Part shown: piece by piece, positions 1-10,526 of the stretch
Numbering within the stretch: the first letter of the stretch is position 1
How the letters are laid out: each line of letters starts with the position of its first letter
Origin: Falciphora oryzae
Taxonomy: Eukaryota > Ascomycota > Sordariomycetes > Magnaporthales > Magnaporthaceae
Assembly: GCA_000733355.1 (NCBI GenBank)
Contig: JNVV01000010.1
Coordinates: forward strand, 212,214-276,213
Length of the DNA: 64,000 nt
Direction: 5' to 3'
Notes under the pieces: generated by a model
What the model was told of the DNA's origin: nothing
Database searches by the model: none
The model's input: the letters and a program-made list of their open reading frames with translations, nothing else
Position numbers and translations under genes: made by a program

Positions 1-817
1 CGCCATCTCTGTGGCTGTCGCGGTGGCTATCACGGCCGTCACGGCCGCCATCACGACCATCACGACCGTCACGACCGCCCGAGTGGTGACCAAATGGCTG
101 TGACTTAGAGTCCATTGTCTGCTGGCGGGGTGCGCCGGGGAGCGGGAACATGCCAGAAAGCTTTGCTTGCTCGGCCGTCACGCTGTCGTAACCGGGAGGC
201 TTGATGTCCCATTGGGTGAGGCGACGTTTGCGCTCGAGAATCGGAACCACGTCGGTAAGATCAGGGGTTGGCTCCCTCTTCTTGGGCGGCGGAGTGGCGC
301 TTCGGCGGCGTTCCTCCCTCTCGCCTCTGCGACCACCGCCGCGGCGGTCGCCGTGGGAGTCACCTCCCCTGTCTCTATCGCCCCGTCTGTCGTCGTCGTC
401 ACGGCGCGCGTCGCGTCTAGAGGCACCGCCACGTTCGCGATCCCAGTCCCGTTCGCGGCGATCCCGGCCGCCGTACCGGTCTTCGCGCTCGCGGTCCCGG
501 TGGCTCCGGCTCATCGAATATGAATCTGCTTCGCCCCCGCCGTCGCGGCGGGACGAGCGTCCACTGCGGTAGTCTGGCGAACGGGACCGGCGCCTAGTTC
601 GGTCGCGGTCGCGGTCTCTATCGCCCCGGTCGCGGTCGCCCCGGTCTCGGTCGCGGTCTCTGTCACGGTCGCGACGATCCTCTCTACGATCATCGCGGTC
701 GGCCCTCGACGACTGTCGCAGTCGCGTACTGTCAGCTAGGTGCACACGTGAGAGGGAGGCTCTTGAAGCTCGAGTTGGAGAGACGCCGACGAACCCGATG
801 TTCCCCAGAAGAGCCAT
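1..817 (-). CDS. U2AF large subunit (U2AF65-type splicing factor), 5' part, cut by window start
   Basis: The minus-strand frame is open from the window edge to an ATG at 817. The product would bind the 3' splice-site polypyrimidine tract in early spliceosome assembly in the nucleus. Visible in order: a long Arg/Asp/Ser-rich stretch with RD dipeptides, a basic PPPKKRE segment, then the conserved U2AF65 linker read as LTDVVPILERKRRLTQWDIK and PPGYDSVTAEQAKLSGMFPL, followed by an RDGRD-type repeat. The RRMs and UHM lie beyond the window. The block before the RRMs is highly diagnostic of fungal U2AF65. The start is uncertain: the first ~35 residues do not look like family members, and a CTGAC branch site plus GACAG acceptor near 697-720 could mark a spliced 5' end. 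It is divergent from OGG1. Confidence 0.85.
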   Translation of the reverse strand, partial: MALLGNIGFVGVSPTRASRASLSRVHLADSTRLRQSSRADRDDRREDRRDRDRDRDRDRGDRDRGDRDRDRDRTRRRSRSPDYRSGRSSRRDGGGEADSYSMSRSHRDREREDRYGGRDRRERDWDRERGGASRRDARRDDDDRRGDRDRGGDSHGDRRGGGRRGEREERRRSATPPPKKREPTPDLTDVVPILERKRRLTQWDIKPPGYDSVTAEQAKLSGMFPLPGAPRQQTMDSKSQPFGHHSGGRDGRDGRDGGRDGRDSHRDSHRDG

Positions 818-1552
818 GACGGCCTCCGTCTGTAGGTAGGTCAAGAGATGCAAGTTAGTTGGTGTTCGGGCGACGGGCGCCGAAGCAATGCAAAAAGCCA
901 GAGGCCGGCTCGATGCGGTGGCTTGGTCGAATTGGACCTCCATCGGCGGGGCGGGAGCTGATGGCAGACACGCACCTCGAGAGTAGTTATCGCCGTTCAT
1001 TACGGATGGATAGCAGCGACGGAGCAGAGAAGCGCGCGATCCAGCACGTCTTGGTCTGTCTCTGATGTTGTCTAGTGTGGCGGCAGGTTGGAGCAAAGTC
1101 GCCTGCCGGCTTTCTTGTCGCGCAGTGGAGCTTTCGAAAATTCCACCCAGAGAGGCTGGAGTGTTTGGCAGTCGAGTCCGCCACGCTAAGCCGCTTCAGT
1201 ACTGATGCAGGTGTCGGCGCATGGATCCATGTGGAGCCAGTAGCTGGTGGGGCCAACCCTGCAGGCGCTCCTGTTCTGGGCAGCCGCGCTCGTCGCGTCC
1301 AACTCGACGGGTCGCGTGTGGCGCAAAACCGAGGAGCCGCCCCCTGAATGAGACTCAGCACCTTATGTGAGGGACAAGCAGCGATCACAACGAAAAAGAC
1401 AACGACATACACTGAGCATCCGCTTGTAGGGACTGACTCACTGCTGGCGGCTGCCCGCGGTTTGTGATAATTAAGGGGACAGGCGTCCATCTGACAGGAA
1501 GAGAGAAAGGGAAGAGGCGACAGATTCCGCCCTTTCGTCGCCGTCGACGAGG
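818..1552. promoter_or_regulatory. Intergenic region between divergent U2AF and OGG1 genes
   Basis: About 0.7 kb separates the two divergent starts and probably holds both promoters. It includes a GTAGGTAGGT tract near 832-841. Reading frames here show no recognisable protein and no consistent splice signals. I see no clear TATA box. Confidence 0.5.
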
Positions 1553-3066
1553 ATGGCGCCGGCAGACGCTCTTCTATGGCGCAAGCTGCCCATCAGTCTG
1601 GCCGAGCTGTGCATTGACACCACGCTCCGCTGTGGCCAGTCCTTCAGGTGGCTCAAGGTCGAAGATGAATGGTATTTGAATACGCCCTGAACCCCGATAT
1701 AGGGGAGGCAGACTACCCCCACCTGTCACGAAAGAAGGTCTGAGCCCTGACTGACGTGCCCCTGCCAAAAAGGCACTGCTCGCTTCACGGGCGTGTTGTC
1801 TCGCTGAAGCAGGATGGGACTCATCTGCACTACCGGGCCACCTGGCCAGCGAGCAGGCAGCCCAAGCTGTCCCCGGGACCGCTCTCCTCCAATGCCATCA
1901 AGGACGAGCAGCAGGACGAGCAGAAGCAGAATGGCGAGACCGAGAGCGTCACCACCGCACCTCCCCCAGGGACGGCGGACGATACCGAAAAGCTCCTGCT
2001 CAGCTACTTCAACGTGTCGCACTCGCTGGCGGGCCTGTACAGCGAGTGGTCCGACAAGGACGTCAACTTCCGCAGCAAGGCGCCCAAGTTCACGGGCGTG
2101 CGCATCCTGAACCAGGACGCCTGGGAGACGCTGGTGGCCTTCATCTGCAGCAGCAACAACAACATCAGCCGCATTTCCCAGATGACCCACAAGCTCTGCG
2201 ACCACTACGGCGGCGAGCCCATCGCCACCGTCGCGGGCCACGTATTCCGCGGCTTCCCCCCGCCCGCCGCCCTCGCCGTCGACGGCGTCGAGACTAACCT
2301 GCGCCAGCTCGGCTTCGGCTACCGCGCCCGGTACATCGCCGAGACCGCGCGCATGGTGGCCCGCCAGCTGCCCCCCGGCTGGCTGCGCTCCCTGCGCAAC
2401 CCGGCTCTGCCCGGCTGGGGAAGCGACGGCGCCGACGGGGAGCAGCCAGCATCAGGTGGCGCGCAGGTAGATGCGTCGTCGGTGAAGGCGGAACAAACCG
2501 ACGGCGACCACTCCTCTCCAGCCGAACCGAGCTACCGCGCCGCCCACGTGGCGCTCCTCTCGCTCCCCGGCGTCGGCCCCAAGGTCTCGGACTGCGTGTG
2601 CCTCATGGGCCTGGGCTGGGGCGAGTCGGTGCCCATCGACACGCACATGTGGACCATCGCCACGCGCGACTACGGCTTCGGCAAGAAGGGACCGAGCGGC
2701 AAGAGCGCCGCCATGTCCAAGGCCATGTACGACGCCGTGGGCGAGCACTTCCGCGCCCTCTGGGGCCCGCAGGCCGGCTGGGCCCAGAGCGTCCTGTTCA
2801 CGGCCAACCTGCGCGCGTTTTCCGACCGCCTGGCGCCCGAGAAGGGCAAGGGCAAGGGTGGTGGTGTTGTCAAGGCCGAAATCAAGACCGAAATCAAGAC
2901 CGAAATAAAGAGCGAGCTTTCGATTTCCGCCGAACCGGTCCCCCCAAAGCCGAAGAAGCGGAAGGCTGTGGCAGACCCAGAAGTACCCAGAATCAAGGCC
3001 GAGGCTGTAACTGAAACGACCACAATGTCGGTGCGCAGGAGTAAGAGAATACGGACGGCGGCTTGA
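1553..3066 (+). CDS. OGG1: 8-oxoguanine DNA glycosylase/AP lyase
   Basis: This bifunctional enzyme removes 8-oxoguanine opposite C and nicks the abasic site in nuclear and mitochondrial base-excision repair. There are two exons: 1553-1671 and 1773-3066 (470 aa). Intron 1672-1772 has a GTATTT donor and AAAAG acceptor, and splicing restores the conserved EWHCSLHGRVV block. The N-terminal domain has GQSFRW and THLHYR. The helix-hairpin-helix reads LPGVGPKVSDC with the Schiff-base lysine at about residue 310, and the catalytic aspartate lies in VPIDTHMW at about 329. Relative to human OGG1 there is a charged insert near residues 258-295 and a long basic tail with KPKKRK (probable NLS) and repeated psi-K-x-E motifs. 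All catalytic residues are present. Confidence 0.95.
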
Positions 3067-3712
3067 AAAAAGGACATAGAGACGGCACGAAGGGGCCGGA
3101 TAATAGCGGGGATATAAGGGGTTTTTGACGGTCAATATGGTATATACCTAAGAATCTATTTAGCGTTAGACGGCGGCGAATATTCTGTATCCCTTGTACC
3201 AACCAGATCACCATCCCGGGATCTTTCCATTTCGCTTAGATAGACGCACGAGTTTCTGTGCCACATTGCTAAGCACGATCTATACTCTCATTCGCAATCC
3301 CGAAATAAGATGGAATGGAAAACAAGAACAACACGTCGAGTGCTTCGACCTTAGGCCATGATGAGACAGATACCCATAAGGGCTGATAAAGGCCACGCGG
3401 GATGCCTTCCCTCCTAAATGAGGGGGGGACTGACGCTGGATTAGGTGAACATATCTGTTTCCTTCATTTACGTAGGGTAAGTGAGGATGATGTTGTAAGC
3501 ACAGGAAGATTGGTCAACCGAAAAAAAAAGGCGGAAGTGTCGGTGGAGTGGCATGGCTGGCAAAGAAAGCCAGAGTATGAGGTGGAAGAGGACAAAGCAG
3601 GTACGAAGAAAACCATCTCATTCTCCCTCGTAGCCTTCAGCCACAATCAAGAGGAACCGAAATTAAAAGGAACCGAGCGGTAGCAATACACAAAACCATG
3701 ACCATTCAGCTC
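3067..3712. other. Intergenic region between convergent OGG1 and HSE1
   Basis: This holds the two 3' ends. A 93-codon frame at 3402-3683 has no recognisable domain and atypical codon use for this window, so I treat it as non-coding. Nothing else is visible. Confidence 0.5.
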
Positions 3713-6370
3713 TCAGTAGCTTACACCTCCGGGTTGTCTGTAGTAGTCGCTCGGCGCGCTGGCTCCGGCGGTCGGGCCACCGGCCGAAGGGGGAACATAC
3801 GCCTTGTACTGCTGCGGCTGCGACTGCGGCTCCCCTGCCGCGGGCGGCGCGGACGGAGCCATGCGGCTAGGCAACGTGAACCTTGCATCCCCGCTCAATG
3901 GCCCGCCCTGGCCACCGTGTACGGGCGAGTAGACGCGCTGCTGGCCGCTGGCGCCGGGGACGGGTGGGGGCGGCGCAGCTGATGTGGGCTGTGGAGGCGG
4001 GGGAGCGCTTGCGCCCACGTCCGAATCCTCGTAGCCCTGTCCTACATAGGGGTTCTGCTGCGGGTTCGGGTTCTGCGACGGACTCTGTGGTTTCTGTGAC
4101 GGCTGGGCCGAGTACGCGGCGTACTGGTATTGTTGTTGCTGGGGCTGGCCACCGCCACCAATGCTAAGCGGTCCCGGCACCGCTGAAGGAGGGCTTGCCA
4201 CACGGCCATACGTCTCTGCCTGGTATGTGGGGGCGTTCGATGGAATGGCGTTTTGGTTGGGGTTGTGGGACGCGATAGGCGAGTCGTAAACCGAGGTCGA
4301 CAGCTCCTGGGGATTGCCGTACGAGCCCTGCTGCGTGGGCGGCTGCGAATAGCCCGCATAGGTACCGTGAGGCGGCGGAGACGAGGGTTGCTGCGTCTGG
4401 ATGGGGGCCGGTTGTTTCCCTCCCGAGGGAAGGCGCTGGCCCTGGTCTCGTGGCGGGAACTGCTGAGCAGGCGGCGGCCCGGCTTGCGCCGCCGGCACCT
4501 CTGCACCTGCCACATAGAACGGCGCGGCGCCCGGACCGGGAGTGCCGCTCGGGCGCTGTAGGTTGGGCGGTGGCGACGAGGGCGGGTAGTGTCCTTGTTC
4601 TAAGCGCCTTGAGTGTGAGTGGCTGGTGAGTCCGACTTGGATATCCTCTCCATTACCCAGCGCTTCTGCAGAGAAGGACAGGACCTGCTTACCTTGATGC
4701 GGTGCGCCCGCGTAGAAGCGCTGGGGTTCTTGCTGCGGCGCCCCCTGCGGCTGGTATCCAGCGGGGGCACCGGCACCGTAGCCTTGAGGAGGGCGTGGAG
4801 CGTACTGGTGGTAGCTGGGCTGGGGTGGGTGAGACATGGACGACTCTAGGAGGGCCTCGTAGTCTCGCCTGGCCTTGATAAACTTCTCGTTAAGCTGCGT
4901 AAAGTCATCTGTATTTGCGGCGCGTCCGGTTAGCATCGATCAGGGTCTGATTCGCCAAAGGCCATTGCGAGGTTGCTGCCAGGGACAAACCTTTCTTTTG
5001 CGAATACTTCTCTATCAGCTTGATCAGCTTCGGACGGATCGCCGAGGTCTGCTGGTACAGTTTCTGCTCGTCCAACACCAACCGGTTAGCGTTGTTTATT
5101 GGGCAGCTGCCGGCCACGCCCTGGCGGGAGACGATGGCGGGGAGGGATAGTGGCACGAAGCACGCACGGCAATCTCCTCGCTGTCTTCGTCCTTAGAAGC
5201 GGTGCTGAGGAGTGTCAAGAGCTTCTCAACGGTCTTGATCTCGGAGAAGACCTCTGCCTCCATCTGCGCTTCCCGTTGCAGCTCGTCCGGCGTCGGGTCG
5301 GCTAGCTTCTCGACGTAGTTGAGGGGGAAGATGCCCGTCTTGCCCTTGAGGGAGCCACGCCACCAGTCCTTGTAGACCGACTCGAGCACCGCGATCACGT
5401 CGCCCTTCTTGAACTCGAGCTCGCCGTCCTCCGAGGGCACGAAGTCAAACAGAGCACGCACTCTGGACACTGTCGCAGCCGTTGTGCCTGTTTGGGACGG
5501 CTGCAGCGGCGTCGCAGCGCCAGCCTGTCCCGCAGCGGTGGCAGCTGAGGAAGCTGCAGCTCCTGGGGCCGCCTGTGCGCCTGATGCGGCGGACGAAGCA
5601 GCGGGCCCGCTGCCGGAAGGCCCGGCGGCGACCTGCTTCTTGCGCTCCTCCTCCTGAAGAGAGAGCTTGAGAGCCATCTGCAGCTCCTCCTCCTCCTTCT
5701 GCCGGTCCACGTCCGTGAGCGAGTTCTTCTGCGGGGCCGAGGGTGGCTGCAGCTGTGGGTTGGTCTGCTTGAGGCGGTAGTATGCATCGTACATGATGCC
5801 CAGGTCCGCGTCATCCTTGAACATGTCGGACCAGTCCTTGGTGCGCTCCAGGATTTTCGCCTTGACCTGGTTGTGGGTGTTGCGGTCGTTTGCCAGTTTG
5901 AGAAGGGCGTCTGTGAATGCGCGGGATGCCAGCTCGCGGTGCATCGGCTTCCCGCAGTTCTGGCTGACGGCGTTGGCGACCTGTGCGAAGGCGTCAGTGT
6001 TGGAGTCTGGCTACGCGGCAGCGGCGGCGGTCCGCGACCCCGACCACCATCTAAACCTACCTCTAGCGTGTAGAGCTGCACGTTCGCATTGCGATGGGCC
6101 AGCCGTTTTATGAGGGCCTGGACGGCCTCCTTGGATCCGTCGGGCTCACTGGCCACCTTGTCGCAAACCTCCATGATGGCCCCCCAGTCCTCAGAGGTGA
6201 GGTTCTCGTCTGTCGCCTTGGCTGTGGTGGGAGCGTGGCTGCTGTTAGTACGGGTTGGTTTCTTGGGGGGGTCTGCCTGACAGCGTCGCCAAGCGCTGGA
6301 CCGGGGTTCGATGAGGATGTCGCCTACCGATGACGGCATCGTACGGCGATGCCCCCTGAGCTCGGAACAT
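3713..6370 (-). CDS. HSE1: Hse1 (STAM-type ESCRT-0 subunit)
   Basis: Hse1 pairs with Vps27 to capture ubiquitinated cargo at endosomes for multivesicular-body sorting. Exons on the minus strand: 6328-6370, 6061-6221, 5168-5980, 4991-5063, 4693-4908 and 3713-4593, about 728 aa. The start reads MFRAQG, as in fungal Hse1. The VHS domain spans about residues 15-145. A UIM (EEEELQMALKLSLQEEE) lies near 163-178. An SH3 domain (VRALFDFVPSEDGELEFKKG to FPLNYVEKL) spans about 240-294. The STAM core helix region with AIRPKLIKLIEKYSQKK follows, and the C-terminus is long and Pro/Gln/Tyr-rich. Introns carry GCTAAC branch sites and phases agree throughout. The last intron (4594-4692) is 99 nt and stop-free, so leaving it in would add 33 residues; I prefer splicing because the insert breaks the proline-rich composition. 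Confidence 0.92.
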
Positions 6371-7515
6371 GGTGGGCTATTCGTCGGCAGCAGGCACTGC
6401 TGGATGGAGCCGTCGCGCGCGGGCGTCGTTGCCGTCGTTAGCGTAGGGAGAGCCGGGTCGGTGGGAGGCTGCAATAGAAATAGAGGTGGGTAGGTAGGTA
6501 GGGAGGCAGCTGCCTAGAGGCTTCCGAGGTAGGGCGAGACGGGTGTCGGTGCTGAGTACCTCGGCAGACGCCTGTGGTTGAGCTGTCGACGGAAAGCAGC
6601 GAAGGGGACAATGCAAAGCAGAAGAAGGGACGGCTGGCTACCTTGTGAGAACGAGACGCGGGCGGCGTTGTTTCTGGTGGAACGTAGTCGGGCGGGGGTT
6701 GAGCAGCGACTTGAATGAAGGCTAGTAGAGGTACATGTATCAATGATGTGCGGGAGGCGTAACCTCTTTCTGAGCAGCGCCGCTCGAGCGTCATCAGCTC
6801 CCCCGTCTGGCCTTGCGATTTGGGAATTGCGTGGACTCAGGCGCCACCCACCTGCCCCACTCGCCCAAAAATGGATTCCATGCTCCGCAAGCGCCACACT
6901 CTGCGAGACCCATTCGTGTAGAATCCCAAAGGCTGTGTTCCTCTCCGCTCGTTGGTTGCATCGTCGTCACCACCATGCGTGTGCACATCGCAAGGATGGC
7001 GCCTCTTTCTCGGAGGAGAATACTAACGCTTGGTGTCCAACATAGGTACTCCTCTCGTGTACCCGCCATCTGCTGACAAGAAAGGTCGGGGCTTTTGGGG
7101 AGGGGGGAAGACTCCTCAAAAGACCATGAACAGCATCTCACGTAAAAAGATAACTACATATACATAGGTAGAAGGTAGGTAGTTAGGTAGGTAGGTGCCG
7201 TAGCCTGACACATCTCATCAGTTTCGTTCGCACAGCATGCTGGCTGTCATTTGGCCTCCTGTGGGACATTCCCACCCGTCTTGGAGATTGGCCACACGCC
7301 TGTCCGTGTTGGTCTACGCCCGGCCCATTGGCGAGCTGTCCCTATGTCCCCGTCCCTGCCAAATAGCCAAACCCTCGCCCTGACAAAACCCCGGAACGCC
7401 AAAGCTACCATGAGAGAACAAAGAATCGTCAAGAGAGTAGGGAGGGAACGAAGGCCGTCACACCCCGTGAAGAGCGTTCGGGCGAGAATCACAGACAACT
7501 CAACATCACCGTGCT
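6371..7515. promoter_or_regulatory. Upstream region of HSE1 / downstream of ATG13
   Basis: This 1.1 kb has no supportable gene. It contains TAGGTAGGTAGG tracts at about 6484-6500 and 7167-7197, a repeat seen in other intergenic regions here. Frames across it look random. Confidence 0.45.
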
Positions 7516-10500
7516 TCACCAACGCCGGTTAGAGCCCCGGTGTACTTCGTAACCTCCCCTCTCGCCCGTCCCCAGGGGCGCGCCGCCCCGTGGCTCCTCG
7601 AGGCTCGCCCGCCCATGTGGCCGCTCAAGCTCCGACATATCAAACACGAGCGGCTCATCGTCAGCCTCGTTGTCCCCAGCGCCGCGCGTGCTACCCGCGC
7701 CGTACCTGCCGACAGACCCAGATCCAGTGAAGCTCCCGCGCGAGGACTGCGGGGGAGTTGGCCGCCGCTGCCCTCGACCGATGCTCCCCGTATACCGTAG
7801 TCGGTACGACGAAGCCGAGGTGCCTGAGATGAGCCCTGCCGAGGGATTCTTGTCCTCCGGTTCCGTCGACGACACTGACCTCGGCGCCGCCGCCGACGAA
7901 CGAATCTCCACAGCGGGCTGCAGTGATGATGGTCCGTCAGCCGATCCAGAACCAGTCCTGTCCATCAATCCCAGCCCACCCAGTCTCGAGGCGGGCTCAC
8001 GACTATCCGCACCCAGGCTGATGCTCCGGTTTCCCGCAAATGGGAGGTCGGGAGTCTCATCATCTTCGAGAAGCGCCCGGTTCTGATGGGCCACAGAGCT
8101 GGAGCGACGGTTTGTCTGCTGAAGGCGCGGGGACACAGGTATGTCGATAGCCGTAGCGCCCTCCTGGCGGCCCGACCCGGCGCTTGCTGTGGCACTGCGC
8201 GCCGCTGGCGCACCGACCCCAACTACTGCTCTGTGCGTAGCTTGGGCCTGAGCTTGGGCCTGAGCCTGAGCTTGGTGGTCGATGATCGCGTTTTCGCTCA
8301 GCCGGGACGGTATCGCTGGAGTGTGGGGTGTATGCGGTGAAAGCGGTTTGCTTGGAGACAAGGATGCCGACAGCGACGCCGGGTTCAACATGCCTGGTCC
8401 GCTTGGCGGCCGGCTATAAGAGCCCGAAGACCGCTGTAGCTGTATGGACGAAGACATGGACTCTGTCAGCGAGTTGTTGGACTCTCGCATGAGCTGGAAT
8501 TTCGAGAGCTGTGCCACGGTCCTCTTGGCGGATGCCTCCCTCGTCTTGGCCGTCGGCTCCAGGCTCTGAAGCGTTCTCTTGCTGTCGAGGACCTTCAAGA
8601 ACTCGGATATGTTCTCGTCGTCGGCTTGTATCGATCCCGAGCTCGCCCCTGCGGCCTCAGCCAGCAGACCAGAGCCGGGCTGGACAGATGATGACAGGCT
8701 CTGTTTGCCGCTGCTACCTTGATCGTCATCGCCGGCCCTGCTGGTGCCCCCAAACGACGACTTGCCTCGCCTGTGGGTAAAGCTACTGCTGTAACGACTC
8801 CCTGGCTTTGGCGACGCACTGCCTGCCGCGTCCGAGCCTGGAGGCCCGCCCCGCAGCGAGGCCGCCATGCCGGCTGTCAACGAGTTACGGTTTCTAGCCG
8901 CATGAAACGCGCCGAGCGCCGACTGCCTCGCCAGCGAGTTGGGCGAGGCTGGGACGTCGGTGTCCTGTACCCTCGGCGATCCGGAAAGCGAGCCAGCCTT
9001 GAAGGGCTGGAACGATACAGAGGTACGCCGGGAATGGCCGTCAGTGCTCCTGAGAGGCGGCCGAGCGGAGCCAGCGTACCCGGAAATGGGCAGGGAGTGC
9101 GGCGGTTCTGGTTCGACACTGGCGTTGGCCGATCCCACAGGAGAGCTGGTGTCGGATCCGGCAGGCCGCACTGCCTTTAGGGCGGACAAGGGGCTGGTGC
9201 CGAGAGCCCCGGCGCCGTGGAACGTAGAGAGACTTCCGTATGTTTGTTGCTCTGGCGGCTGGTTCCTATCTTGGCGGCGCGTCGACAAAGAGCCCATGTC
9301 GGCTGTATACGAGGAGTCCCTGCGGCCCGCCTGCCGCTGCGGCAAAGACGGCTTGAACATCTGGTCGTCGACGCCTATGAAACGAGAGCTCAAGAGAGCC
9401 TCGGAGTCGTCGACGCGAAAGCTGAAGTCGTTGCGGTAGGTGACAGACGCGTAGAACCTCCCGACTGGGACTTCAAGGTCTCCGAAGATATAGTCGGTAA
9501 CGGCGTCCCGTCCGTCGTAGAGCGGCTGGCGAAGAAGGTCGAAGCCAGACGGATCGGGGTCGCCAAAGACAAAACGGCAGCGCACTTGCAGCGCCGGGTT
9601 GGTCGGGGGTCTCGCCAGCGACTGCCGCGCGAGCCTCCAGGCGGGCAGGATCTTGGTGCTGACGAAAAGGGACCTGAAAAAGACTATGCTTTTCTTGTAG
9701 ATTGCCGGCAGCGTGGGACCAAAATCCTCCGTGTCGTCGCTGGGGAGGCACTTGAGTTCGATCCTCCACCTCTCGAGGACGACCTCCGTGTTGCGCTTGC
9801 GGGACCTGGGGGAAGAGCTACCCTCGCTGGATGAGTCGGAGTTGAGGGCTTCCAGGACATCCCACATGTTTCCGTTGTCGTCCGTCACCACCAGGCTTTG
9901 GCCGGACGAAAGGCCGGATACGTCCAGATATGTTTCCATTATCATGGGAGGTGGCCTGTTCTCGAAGCCTCCGCAAGTCTTCCAAACTCGCAGTTCTTCC
10001 CTGAAATCATCTATTTCGTCCGTCTCGATTTGGAACTGGTAGCGACCGTCAGCCTCGACCAGAGGGGAGCAATCAAGGGGTTCTCCAACACACCCATTTG
10101 TTGGTTTTCCTTCCGTCACCTTTCCTCGAGGCTGCCGTCGGCGTTGTCGGCGTCCTGGACCGCAGAATAAGCACCGCGGCTTTTACGTGGAAATTCTAAA
10201 GAGGCGCAACAGGGTTCGTCAGTCCTATCAAAATGACACTGGCAAAGGCAGAAGAAGAGAAGAGGCTGGTGCTGCACACACGCGCAACGTACTTGTATTA
10301 TCTGGTCAAGCTTCTTCACGGATTCACGGGTGGGCCCTGGGCCCGGCGAGCCGTCCGGTGTCCCAGAGCCCCCCTGGCTGCCGTCTTGGCCCGCGGCGCT
10401 AGAGGATGCCCTCGAGCGGGACCCGGCTCCGAGGCCGTCCCTTGGGTTATTGGTTCTGGTCGGGTTTGTCTGCAAGTTGGATGCAGGTGAGGAGACCCTC

Positions 10501-10526
10501 GGCGGGTATCGCGACTGCTGGTGCAT
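7516..10526 (-). CDS. ATG13: Autophagy-related protein 13
   Basis: Atg13 is the regulatory subunit of the Atg1 kinase complex that starts autophagy at the pre-autophagosomal site, controlled by TORC1 phosphorylation. Three minus-strand exons: 10293-10526, 10094-10195 and 7516-10035, about 951 aa. Introns 10196-10292 (GTACGT donor) and 10036-10093 (CTGAC branch) restore the family block KKLDQIIQ-NFHVKAAVLILRSR and TNKWFQIETDEIDDFREEL. The N-terminal HORMA domain runs to about residue 330 (includes VWKTCGGFENRPPPMIMETYLD, in two parts, and the VTYRNDFSFRVDD edge). The remainder is a Ser/Pro-rich disordered region expected to bind Atg1 and Atg17, with a short (QA)n run. The start MHQQSRYPPR is chosen over an ATG 27 nt upstream because it matches the family start. 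Confidence 0.93.

Noticed and set aside
3402..3683. 93-codon plus-strand frame between OGG1 and HSE1
   Set aside because: Not similar to any family I know, AT-rich codon use unlike its neighbours, and located between two convergent 3' ends.
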